Positions 37,119-48,700 of a stretch of DNA of 64,000 nt are shown in pieces. The stretch's first letter is position 1, and the number at the start of each line of letters is the position of its first letter. This stretch comes from Cinclus cinclus. Taxonomy: Eukaryota; Chordata; Aves; Passeriformes; Cinclidae. The notes below the pieces were generated by a model. It was not told the DNA's origin and did not search any database. It worked only from the letters and a program-made list of their open reading frames with translations. The DNA lies in the NCBI RefSeq assembly GCF_963662255.1, contig NC_085046.1:138957762-139021761 (forward strand). The letters are read 5' to 3'. The translations under genes and the position numbers were made by a program.

Positions 37119-39974
37119 TGCTGAGTCCAGAACACTGCCAGCAACAGATGAGGAAACCCCTCCTTCTTGTTGCAGTCTGAGGGAGAAAGAATACACATGA
37201 GCCCTCCCTGTCCAGTGAGGTAAGATGGGCTCCTGGCCTGTGAGCATGTTAGAGAGGATAACACTTCTCTGAAGCTCTGCCCTTTCACTGCAGCTATGAG
37301 GAAGCTGTGGGTGCAGGAATTTGCACTTTCAATATCTCAGCAAGCTGAACTGAATCTCCCTGCAGCTCACGGACTTTAATAAGTGGCTGAACTCCCTCCC
37401 TAAAATGATCTAGACAAGCTGCACTTGTCAGAGGCTCAGAAGGCTGGCAGTAGCTCCTGACCATGTTGCCAGGCTCACACAGCTATATTTATTCCTCAGA
37501 CCTCGCCAGAGAAATGCTCAGAAACTAGCTGAGATGTGTAAGTGTAAACACATGGTAGATACCTCACATTCGAAATCGAAAGAGTTCTAATTTTACTGTA
37601 GAATGAAAAGCCAACTTTACAAACACTAACCTTGTCATTCTTGCCATAACCTTCTTCATACTGAGAAGAGAACAGAAAAATACATGACTGAATAATATTT
37701 GGAGTTTTTTTCCATTTCCCTGTGGTCTTTTTGCCCAGTTTTGCTCTCCTTCCTGCATGTTTGGAGGAGCAGGACCAACTCTAAACATGAACTTCTACAC
37801 TTCAATGGCCATGTCATCAATCTGGCTTCTTCTGCATCTCTTTCACTTACCTCATTATGTGTAATATGCTTCAGATGAATAGATCTAGCAGCTCACTAAA
37901 GCGCTGACAGAACTGTAAGTATCAAGGGAAAAAAGTATCAAGGAAATAAAAATGACTCATCAGACATGTCAACAAATAATGAAGCAAAGCTGGACTACTT
38001 TGAGGGTTCCTGCCTGAAAACAGAGATGTAAAAAGCCACTTTGTGGGCTCTTAATATTAGAGAAATAGTTATAGCACAAAGAAAGCCACTAGAAAAAAAT
38101 ACTTCACAAAAGATAATTAACCTTTTCAAAAGTCATTTCACTGTATAGTAATATAAAAAAATAATTGTCTTAACTAATTCTCTTTACTAATGAAGAGAAA
38201 AATTGAAAAGTAAGCATGCATGCCTAGTATGTTAGAGAATGTGCATCGCAATTAAAATATTTTTTCTCTAATTTGGGCAGAACATGGTCCTAAGTCTTTC
38301 TCTACTCTCAGTGCATGACTTACTTCATAGATCACCTAATTACTGTAAGTGTTGAAAAACTGATCTTGGCAAACCACTTTTCAAAGAGTATTGTATGTTC
38401 CATTATATTTAACAAAATGTAAAGCAAAAGTCAGTTATACTTCACCTCAAGTATTATCTCTGTCTCCATGTTATGGAGTTCTTTTATTAGCAAAAAAAAA
38501 AAGAAAAATCTACAGATTGTTGTTAGGCCTACTTTGAGTCAATTGAATAGATGTGCCACAGTCAAGATCTTTGAATGTGACTGGAATTTTAGGATGCTGG
38601 AGGAGAAAGGGCATTTAAAATTGTTTATCTCCTTGTAAGGAAAGGAAAGGAAACTATATTTTAGTTTAGGAATTAAAAATGCTAGTTAGCTTCAAAAACA
38701 TCATTTTAATAAAAGAATACAAGAATAATTTTAATAAAAGAATAAAAGACATAAGTTTTGATCATTTCCTATTTGAAAATATCCCCCAAACTTGGTATTC
38801 TAGTTTCTAAAATCTTGTGAAAAATAGCATACACTGCATTCATTAGTATATGAAAAAAATCAGATAAATATTCTAAGTATATCCTAAGAAACAGGAATAT
38901 GGAAAAAGTATAAAAGGATTGATAATCCTGTGCAATTATGTGCAATTCTGCCCCACAACAACCAAAAACATCCATTATCCATTATTTTGGTTTCTGCTCA
39001 GTTTCCACATTTCTGCTGCTGGTGTTCCATTGTTTGGTTTAATCATACCATTAGATATTCAGCCAGCTCACTCTGAGGTTGTGAGCCTGCACTAATTTGG
39101 TCCATATCTTGCTGATGTGAATAATTTTAAAATGTGGTGGCTGTAAATAGTTGTTCTTTTGAAATCACTGAGGCTTGGAAAATTCAAAATAGTGGAAAGA
39201 AAATTTATGGGGCAAATTCACAATCAGTAAATTCATTCTTAAAATTCAAAGATTTTTTGTTTGCTTGCTTGCTTTTAATGGAAGAGAAGTAGGAAACATT
39301 GGTAAATCATTTGTACATTATTTGTGCTCTTACACTATTTCCAGATGTGCACATTATACAAACTCTTTCAAGGAATCTTACCTTTCAATTTTTACCTTGG
39401 ACTTGCAAACAACAGATCTTCCTTGGAATAATGTGAAGAGATCTATTGTGCTTTCCAGAAAAAGCTGAGTAAACTCAAGGGTAATAACCATCATTAGCTG
39501 TAAAAGTGGTCAAATTTTGTTAAAATAAATGAGGAAAAGAAAATGATAATAAAATCAACCAAGTTACATTTGAAACCACACACTTTGCATAATCTTAAAA
39601 TATTAATTTCAATTCTGATGCAAACAGACAAAAACTCAAGTATAAAGACATTTGAAGGCTACAAATAGTTATAGAATCTATTTATACATCAGTGTGATCC
39701 TCAAGACCTTTCTTGCTTGAATCACAATACTCCAACTAGCTGCAGCCACATGATGGTGCTCATGGGCTTTGTATGCTACATTATAAATCTGGCAGGAGGT
39801 GGGGGAAAAAAAGAGAGGGAGGCAGACTCTTCCCTTGGTAGGCTGTTCCTTGTCCTACCCCAAAATACATGAGCCAGCAAGCAACCATGATTGATTGATT
39901 TACCTCTCTACATTACTGAGTCTTCAGGGGTACTGCAAATACACTGATCCATCAAGGGAAGTCACCAAATGTAA
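37119..39974. other. Intergenic DNA, little recognisable
   Basis: AT-rich DNA without a gene. A 25-bp imperfect tandem duplication lies at 38703-38748 and a short AAGGA run near 38637-38650. No exon, RNA gene or young repeat was seen. Confidence 0.55.
38703..38748. repeat. 25-bp tandem duplication
   Basis: The unit starting ATTTTAATAAAAGAATA occurs at 38703-38727 and again from 38728, the second copy being slightly shortened and altered at its end. It is a small local slippage product in AT-rich intergenic DNA. Confidence 0.75.
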
Positions 39975-41127
39975 TCTTTTTGGCTTTTTGGACTTCATCT
40001 AAGCTTTGATACAGTCTCTCACAGAATCCTTCTGTATTGTCCAGCACACAGCTGAATAACTGAGTTATGTGATAGGCAAGCAACTGGCTCACAGGTCAGG
40101 CAAAAATAGTTACAGTGAATGGGGTGACATCAGACTGGTGACCTGTCACTAGTGCTGTTCCATGGGGCTCTATCCTTGTCTCTACCCTCTTCAACAACTT
40201 GATAAATGACCTGGATGCAGGACTCAAGGGAATACTAAATAAAGTTGTTGAAGACACTGATCTGGGAGGAGCTGTTGACTCCTTCTAGGGCAGAGAGGTC
40301 CTGAAGAGAGACCTCAACAAATTAAAGGACTGGGAAGTCAGCAACTGTGAATTTTAACAAGGGCAAGTGCCAGATTCTGCACCTAGGATGGGACAGCCCT
40401 GGCTGTTTCTATAGACTGGGGAATGAGAGGCTGGAGAACTGTTCCATGGAAAGGGGCCTGGGAGTTCGGGTCAGTGGCAAGTTGAACATGAGCCAGCAGT
40501 GCCCTGACAGCCAGGAAGGCCAAACCTGTCCTGGGGGGTACCAGGAACAGCACTGCCAGCCAGGGAGGGCAGGGAATTGTACTGCTCTGCTGTGCATTGG
40601 AGCAGCCTCACCTCGAGTCCTGGGTGCAGTTTGGGTCACCACAATATAAAGAAGATCCTGAGCTATTAGAGAGTGTAATAAAGGAGAGCCATGAGAATGG
40701 TGAGGGGTCTGGAGGGGAAGCTGTATGAGGAGCAGCTGAAGTCACTTGATTTGTTCCACCTGGAAAAAAGGGGACTGAGGGGAAACCTCATTGCAGCTAC
40801 AACTTCTTTGTGAGGGTAAGTGGAAGGTCAAGTAATGATGTTTTCACTCTTGTAACAGGACCCAAGGGAATGGCCTATAGTTGAGTCAGGAGAGGTTTAA
40901 GTTGAATGTCAGGAATTTTTTACCCGGAGGGTGGTTGGGCACTGGAACAGGATCCCCAAGGAAGTCATCACAGCACCAAATACGACAAAGTTGAAGAAGC
41001 ATTTGGACAAAGCTCTTTGGCATATGAAGTGAGACTTGAGGAATACTGCACAGGACCAGGAGATTGATTTGATAAACCTGATGGGCCCCTTCCAACTCAT
41101 CATATTCCATAATTCTGTAATTCTATG
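39975..41127 (+). mobile_element. CR1 LINE, about 1.15 kb, with intact 3' tail
   Basis: The longest CR1 in the window. It starts within ORF2 (a GACTTCATCTAAGCTTTGAT segment near 39990 corresponds to the AFDT region of the reverse transcriptase), passes through TTGATAAATGACCTGGATG near 40199 and ends with three 8-bp units, ATTCCATA, ATTCTGTA and ATTCTATG, at 41104-41127. The reading frame is broken by stops. It inserted about 1 kb upstream of the COL14A1 CpG island, in the same orientation as the gene. Confidence 0.93.
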
Positions 41128-42120
41128 TGCTGTTCCTTGTTCTTCTGGGTATTACTGTTTCGCTATATACATAAATTAGGGACTGAAAGAGGTACAAACC
41201 ATATCATATTTGACATCAATGAGCTGAACATCTTTTTGTTTCAGAGGAATTGTTATCTTGCAAGCTACTCTTCTTCCCTGGTATGTGTGTTGGCTGTTGC
41301 ACACAGCTGGCAGTGCAGTAGAATAACTGCAGATGACAAGATCTTGGAATCTGGTAGATGCTTTTTAGATCTAGGAATGCTTTCAAACCTTTGCTATAGA
41401 AAACAACTGGACTTAAAGAGTTCCTTTAAAGGTCAAACACTTCTGCAGTTTAACTGGAAAGACATCCATGCACTATGAGTTTGGACAGGAATCTGCGGGA
41501 CTGGGAATCCTACTCAGCAGCAGAAAGTCCTGCTTTATACTTGGTCACAGTCATCTCCCTGTGACTCACTGCCTTCTCCTTCCCTAGAAGCGGCTCCTAC
41601 TTACATTAAAAAAGTATGCACATCTCTGTATCACCTGTGACTGATTCTCAACTTCAATACTTCAGTAATTTAATTTGTAATTTTATATGGATGCCCAGTT
41701 ATGTTTTAATGAATATTTTCATTCACCTCCTAAATTCTCAGGACTTACAGACTTTGTGAATAGTAGTCTTAATCATAAATTCAGTAGGATATACTGCAGG
41801 GCAACTCATATTTCTATGGAAATATAGAATATAGATTCTGCAATTCCATGTACCATTGCATATCATATCCATATGGCAAAAAACGTAGTTATGTACTGCA
41901 ACACTTTTAATCAAGGTTTACACTAAGCCCGAAAAGTTTTGGAACGCTTTTATATAAATTTTTCCCCCGTGAGTCACTAATCCACACATCTCGATAGCTG
42001 GCGTGGGGAATACTTGCATTCCACACCATCCTGCGGAGTAGGCAGCTTCTAAATCATTTACAAACGTAGTGAATAAGGAACTTCGGAGAGAGGAAAATGA
42101 GCTAACAGATAGCAATCCCA
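41128..42120. other. Upstream flank of the COL14A1 promoter
   Basis: AT-rich DNA between the CR1 and the CpG island, with no repeat or coding feature that I can support. Upstream regulatory elements of COL14A1 could be here, but nothing specific is visible. Confidence 0.5.
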
Positions 42121-42124
42121 GAAG

Positions 42125-43460
42125 ACCGAGCACACTGGCATGCCCAGCACCTGCCCGTGGAACGCTGCCCGCGCCCCCCGGCCCTGCCTCCCGCGCACCT
42201 GGCCGCGCCCCAGCCGCGGGGGTCGGGCTCGGAGGGTGGGATCTCAGGCATCGTTTATGCCTCCTCCCTCCCCCCCTCCCCTTCCTTCCACCTTCTGCTC
42301 TATAATTGCCCGCCTCCTTTCTCTACCCTTTCGCCTTATCAGATGCGGAGCGACCAGCGGGGAGGGAAGCGGCTCTCCTGCAGCCAGCTCAGCACCAGCA
42401 GCCTCACGTGAAAAGGAGCGGCCGCTCCCCGCCGGCCGCTCCCCGGCTGATGCCCGCACAGGTCGGTGTGCCCTGTGCTTCATCCCCCTCGAGGGCAGGG
42501 GCGAGGCGGACGGGGGTCGAGGTATGACCAGAGCGTTTCCCATCTACCTTCCCGCCACCTCCGCGGCGGCAGGACCGGCGCTCCGGAGAGAGATTGGGGC
42601 GAGGCAGGAGGAGATGGAGGAGTGCAAGGTGCCGAGCTCAGGCTAGGACGGGGAGACACTTTTAGAAAGCCCCCTGTAAAGGCCGTACTTTTCTAGCTGA
42701 TAGCGATTAAACCCAAATGAGTCTCGCTGTTAGTGAGGCGGAGGCTCTGGCGGCTGCCCCGTCCCTCCCTCGCTCGGTGCCGCGCTGTGTCGGGGCAGTC
42801 GCTCCGCCCCGGCACCGCTCGGTGCTTTCTTCGCTGGGCTGCCCGGGCTGGCGAGAGCGTCCCCGCCGTGTGCCCGCTCCCTGCCGACACCCCCTCGCTC
42901 TCACGGGGCCATTCCCCGCCTCAGCTCGGCGGAGACAGAGAGCTCCCCGCTGCTCCTGCCTTAACCCGGGGCGGGGGGCACTCGCTTTCACAAGGGTGGG
43001 TGCTAGTGGCGGGGAGTCCCCGAAGGGGAGTCGGGGGATCAGGAGCGGAGCCTGGGACCCGCGGTCCTCTGGCCAGGCTGGGGAGAGGAGAGCGGGACAG
43101 CGCGGTCTCGGTCCCCCGCCGCCGGGACACGTCGCGCTCCGGCTTTGCCCTGACGGACGTCGACCCGAGGAACGTGAGCGTGGTCCCGAGCAGCGCGGCC
43201 GCGCCGCTCAGCAACGAGACACCGAGACAGGGGAAAAAACCCTCCTGACCTGCCCGTCCCGGGGTCCGCGCCAGGGCTGCGCGGAGGCGGCTCAGCCTCC
43301 TCCCCTGGGCTGGGTGCGCGGAGCCCGGGCAGTGCGGAGCCGCGTTTGTCCCGCTGGGCGCTCTCGAGGGCGTCCTTTCCTCAGGAGAAGGCGCCCTGTC
43401 TCCAGGCCCGTGCCGGGAGTCCTGGAGCCTAGCTGGGAGAGATGCTGCGGGGAGCGGGGC
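42125..43460 (+). promoter_or_regulatory. COL14A1: CpG island, likely COL14A1 promoter
   Basis: Base composition changes sharply from AT-rich to GC-rich with very many CG dinucleotides, including GCGGCCGC at about 42419, and reverts near 43460. It lies 2.2-3.5 kb upstream of the COL14A1 start codon. A TATA-like TATAATTG at 42301 follows a 40-base pyrimidine tract (42261-42300), and a CACGTG E-box lies at 42405. Transcription may begin near 42330, but the start site is inference. Long open frames here (for example 42717-43505) have the composition of a CpG island, not of a protein. Confidence 0.8.
42330..42521 (+). other. COL14A1: Candidate COL14A1 5' non-coding first exon
   Basis: The exon bearing the start codon has its own splice acceptor, so at least one upstream non-coding exon is required, and the CpG island is the natural place. 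Plausible donors are CACAG/GTCGGT (after 42461) and TCGAG/GTATGA (after 42521). The second is the better match to a donor consensus. The start is set about 25-30 bases after the TATA-like element. Both ends are guesses. Confidence 0.3.
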
Positions 43461-45638
43461 TCACCTCATGGCAGAGTTCTTGGCTTGCTTGATGTCTGCT
43501 CCTAGCGCTAGTCTGGCAGATAACTCATTTGCCATATACTTACTGAATACAAATTGAAATATATAAAAAGCAGTAGTAATAGGATTTTTTTTTTAAATCC
43601 CAGACGACGTTAGCCACAAGGTGGCTGCAGACGGGGGTTTCCTTTCATAGTTAAATGAACCCTGACATGCGGATCATTGCAAAGGTGAACTTGTGTGCTG
43701 TTGATCCAGCACCACTTGCGTCTATTCCAATAAATCTCTTTTTTCTGGCTTTTCTCTAAAAGCAGCAGTAGAGAATGTTTCTAACGCCGGATTACTGGTC
43801 AGTTAGTATTTATAGCCCTTGCTTTGGAGGAGGCTTTGTACCAAATGTAACAGATGGGGAGTTCAGCCACCACTGAGTGAATATTAATGTCTGGGTTATT
43901 ATGGGAGGCAATCCGTACATCAACAGTGGTAACTGCCTGGAAGAATGAGTTGTTTGCTGTTGTTTGAAGAGTATGTATTTAGTTGTTCCAGGTTGTGTTC
44001 ATGAGTGAGGGGAGAAGCATTAGAACCCAACATGAGATACACAAGAGGTGGATTTCAGCCTGCTTTGAGATACTCTCGGTTCTTCCTGTTGCCTGTCACT
44101 GGCAGCTCTCTGCAGTCCTTGGGTGTTTGACGCTTCGGTTCATGTAATAGGAAACCTGGGAGCTCTGCGTAGGTTTCCGAATTCTGTATGGAGGATGGGT
44201 CTAAGAACTCTGCATAACAATATATGTTCCGGGTGCACATCTTTGACTTGGGATTTAGGTATTTTTGTCTGTCTTGAGCAATTTATACAGATGGATTGAA
44301 CATACATATTTAAGTGATGTGAAATTTGTTGATAATCTGTTTAAAACTTTGATAAGCTCCTGTGGAGAAGGAATTTACAGTGTATAATCCCCCTATGTAT
44401 TTCTAGGAGTTGTATCAAGTATTCATGACTGATTTGTGACAGTAGACCTACCAAGTCCTGATTGCAACTATAGCAGGTTGCAAATAATCAGAGAGAGAAG
44501 GGGATGTAGGTGTTATCCTCTCTTTTTTTTTTAACCATGATTGAGGTACTTCTGTCTTTTTATATTAGATAGTGGAGGAACCACTTGTTATGTGCCTTCG
44601 AGATAAGGGAAACATGGAAGGCAAACACAGTGATGGTATGTCAGGAATATTAGAGAAAATGACAGAGGAGGTAAATGGCAGAAACCTGCAAAACAAACAT
44701 ACATAAACCAAAATTTACCCAAGTAAGCCTTCAAATGCTCTTTGCTGGCAGGAAGAAAGCTACTATGAATTATATTAATTTGTTACTCCTGTAGAATTTT
44801 AAGAGGAGAGGACAGAAAAGCATCTTCTTGGCCCAGAAATTTGACTAAAACTAGTGTAGTAAACTTGAGTGAAAGAGAAATCTTTCAAAGTATGGTGCTA
44901 GGCACGTGTTGATGTATCTTGAGATTGGTATTGTTTTTAAGCTAGCTTCTGTGGTCAGGTAAATTAGCCGCTCTGAAACTTGCTCTTTAGCACCAGAATT
45001 TTCCTGTAACACAGCTAGTTCACCTAGGACTACCTTTATTGTTCATATACTGCTGCATTCCAAAGTGTTGATTTCTCCTAACTGGTTAAGTTAGTGTAAA
45101 TTATTTTGGCCATGCTTATTTCCTACTGTAGGTGCAGAGAGCACAGGATAAACTGAATAAATTAGAAAAAGGAAAATGGACAATGGGAAGAGGATGTGAG
45201 TTCCTTCAGAACAAAGTTTTGCCTTTTTAAAACTTCAGAGTTCTTTGCCACGTATCTTGATAAGGTTCTTACAAAATTGGATTGTATAGAAATACATCTT
45301 GTACTTACTCTATAGCTTACTCTATTTCCAATGCTTGTGTATGATTGGCAAAGCATATGCAGTTTGTTTTTATGTGGGCTAAGTTTTCAAAACTGTTGAG
45401 TAGCCCAGTTGGGGTTCTTTGTCCATTTCAGGTAAAATGTGCTTTGGTCATAAAACTGCAGCCAGGAAGATTTGTCTCCACTGACGTCTGTGGTAAATTC
45501 CTTGTTATTTGTTTGGGGGTTTTTTGCTAGGGGTTTTTGTTTTGTTTAATCAAATCCTGACTTTTCCCACCATTTTCATTAAAGTGGATGCCTTCTCTTC
45601 GCCTGTTTAGTAAATCTTTTTGTTCCATGTGCTTTCAG
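43461..45638 (+). other. COL14A1: COL14A1 intron 1 (remainder)
   Basis: Non-coding sequence between the CpG island and the exon with the start codon. It has no recognisable repeat. A possible small cassette exon lies at 44569-44635 between a good acceptor and a good donor (see findings). Confidence 0.6.
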
Positions 45639-45672
45639 ACCTGCTGATACTGTGTGTATTGAGGGGAAGAAG

Positions 45673-45760
45673 ATGCTTCGTCGATACGAGATACAGAGCT
45701 GTTTTCTCTTGGGTTTTCTAGCTGTCACAGCTTTTTTCATCAGTGATGTCCAGGGCCAAG
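45673..45760 (+). CDS. COL14A1: COL14A1 coding exon 1: start codon and signal peptide
   Basis: Collagen XIV is a secreted fibril-associated (FACIT) collagen that binds collagen fibrils and proteoglycans. This exon encodes 29 residues plus one base: MLRRYEIQSC, then a hydrophobic core (FLLGFLAVTAFFI) and SDVQGQ, a typical secretory signal peptide with cleavage probably around residues 28-30. The exon probably starts at 45639 after TGCTTTCAG, giving 34 bases of 5' UTR before the ATG, which has a purine at -3. The donor is CAAG/GTAAGT at 45761. The ending in phase 1 joins correctly to the next exon. The signal sequence differs from what I recall of mammals, as signal peptides usually do, so the identity rests on the exons that follow. 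Confidence 0.88.
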
Positions 45761-48700
45761 GTAAGTCATAAACAAGAAGATGGACGCTTTCACTCTGATG
45801 TGCAGAAATATACCTTTTATTCAAAATGCGAGTGTTACTTCCTCCTCAGTAGGATGTGAGTCTGGTAATACTGAAAAGAAGCAGGAATTTTGCTGCTGAA
45901 CTTGGGGAGCAGGTGGGAGTAGAATTACATCTTCATGTGTGCTCTTTGAACCCAGTATCTCAAATAGCATAATTATTTGTGCAAAATCATGTGTCTCAAG
46001 ATTATAAATAAGCAACATGTTTTTACTCCTATTTACATGAAAATACTTATCAGGAATTGCTCTTATTGTCCTCTACATAATGAAGTAAGTTTGGCGGATC
46101 AGCTATGATGTGAAACTTTTGTGGGATATGTATTTTTTTTCTCTTTTGGAACACAAGCTGTTGCAGTGCTTATATCATTCCATATTGCACACATCTCTTA
46201 AATGTCACGGACTACTTCTGCAGCTTTTAAAATTAAAATCTCCTTTGTGAGTATTAAAGGATACTGCTGGGCTTGTTAGCCTTACATACTTGTTGGATTG
46301 TACTGATAGTAGTTTGACTGCTAGAGAATTTATCCTATTGCTTGGGGATGGAGGGAGGAAGAATACCAATGAGCTTTTATGATTTCTAAAGAAAGGCATT
46401 TCTCTCAACTTTAGATTTATGTAATCCCTTTGATATGAGATGGCATGGGCATAACCAGGAGTTGAATTGGATCCTGGGGTCTTTTAAAACGTTTTGTATA
46501 ATGTGTTATTCATGAGAACATTTGGAGACTATTGGCAATGTGAGGCTTTCAAAATCCTGATAATGCAAGCAGCGGTGTTGTCCAGTCTGCCTGGCACTCG
46601 AGTGCTGGAGAAGTATACCATCTTGGATGTCTGGAAATCTGTGAACAATTTACAGACTTCTCCCAGAATTTAGGGACACACGTAAGCAGTCATATTTGAT
46701 GTCGGCGATGTGAGGTGAATCAAGAAATGTATGTTCCCAATGTTCAGTGCATTATTTGGTCAGAAATTAGGTCCAGAATGTTTGTGACTTAATGAGCCAA
46801 TAAAACAAAGCATATGGTTAGTCTTTTCTCTGTATTTCAGTCGTAATACATATGGTTAATATTTGCAAAACAGGACTGGGGATTGGGATCTATCTCCAGA
46901 AAGTTTTTTGAAATTCCTTGATGTTGGAAAACTATATTCTTTTCTGCCTTTTTAAACTTTGACTCAATCAGTTACAGTTGGAAAGTTTTCTCCTTTAATA
47001 CCAATACAATGAAATGAAGGTCAGGGAGGGCTTTTTTCCACAGTAATCACACTAGCAGAAGCTAGAGTTGGTGTACTTGATGAATAAAGAACAATACTTC
47101 CCTTGTTCTCAGATTCTTTCAGCAAGCATCAGCTATGGAATGCTGTCAGCAGCATGATATTAAGCTAAGTAGATCATTGCCTTAGCCCAACATGACTGTT
47201 ATTCTGTTGAATTAGGTGATACGAAGTCTCTGTTCCATGTTCACGGAAAAATAAATATCTCTTGGTACACCAAAAGTAATAAGATGTTTCTCAAATTCTT
47301 TTATTTTCTCAAGGTTGCCACCTCTTGAATTAAGCTCTTCATGCAGCTGGCTATATACAATTGAATACACTTTGTTTGTCTGTTCTAATCAACTGTACAC
47401 TCTGCCAAGGTGTAGGAAGAGCTGGCATTAGTTCCAGCTTGTTTCCTTCCTTTGGCAATGATGCTCAGGTAAAGGTGTGTAATGTGACTTCTTGGAAAGG
47501 ATATCATGTTTGTGAGACAGAAGCCAACATGCCTGAAGCTACAAATTATCCCTTCAGAGGAGCTATGTGGTTCTGTCTCTTTTTTGTCCTATTGCCTTAT
47601 AAACCACATAGTGCTGTTTGGTTTTTACTCAACAGTTATTATTTTCATCACTGCTGTTTCTTCCCCATTCAATACAATGTATAAAGAACAGCTTTTGTCT
47701 GCTTATGTTCTTATATAGTACAAGAAAATACTGCTGGGTGAGAAAAACACTTGAGAATTTTTCATGTATTCATAAAGTAACTTGCTTTGAGAGTTTTTCT
47801 GTATATAAAGATGGAAACTTTTCTTTGTGTGGCAATAATTTTCATGTGTTACTTCTGTAATTGCTAAGTAATTGCAGTGCATATTAACTTGTTCAATTCT
47901 TATGACAACAGTAAATTGAAAGCCACAATATTTAGTTAGCATCCAAACTTAGACTACTGGATGTCTTGGAGAATTGTCCATAATTGTCCATAAGCAATTT
48001 ATTGCATTTTTGCTTTCCAGTAAGAGTTAAAAGTAAGAGTTGTATTTGGAGTGCTAATTTACCTGGTGGCATAAACCAAAGCCTTGAAATTGTCAGCTTT
48101 CTTTCGGGTGACTGCTCTAATGTTGCTGACAGCCATTCTCTTTTGCATTCCTGTAAAACCACTTAAGAGATCTAGCTACTGATTTTTATCAGTTAACTGA
48201 CTCAGCTTGGATTAATTTTTTTCCCTTTCTGCAAGAAGTGAGATTTTGTTCCACAGACAATAAAGGTCCAAAGAAATAAAGATACCCTCTTCAGGTTGGT
48301 GAATGCGTAGTAATTCCCATCAATATTTTGTTGTCTGTCCAAGTGCTAGATTTTTAACTGCCTTAGTTATATGTACTTTTCTATGCCAGAATGTTAGTCT
48401 TTGCACAACTAAGACACAGTTGATTATCTGCCTAGTGAATAATTATTTTCTTTCTTATGGTTTATTGCTGTGTTGGAAAGTCCCTTCTGCTGCCTTTGAT
48501 ATGCAAAGTACCCAGTGAAAATTGACCAGTTATGTAAAGACTAATCTGGCACAACTTTCTAGTCTTTCACATTGTAACTCTGTAGTATACAAAAAAGCTC
48601 CTGGTGATTGTGTCCTTCTTTGCTTGTATGATCTGTGATTGTTTTTAGGGGCTTATGTAATCTACTCGTTTTGGTGATGGCTAATAGCAGTTAGGCGAAA

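Noticed and set aside
42717..43505. 262-codon open frame (+) and overlapping frames in the GC-rich region
   Set aside because: It lies in a CpG island where stop codons are rare by composition. Overlapping long frames exist on both strands, with Arg/Pro/Gly-rich translations and no domain or splice logic.
45609..45638. Alternative acceptor TTTAG at 45606-45610 for the COL14A1 start exon
   Set aside because: The TGCTTTCAG at 45630-45638 is a better acceptor. The alternative would only lengthen the 5' UTR and does not change the protein.
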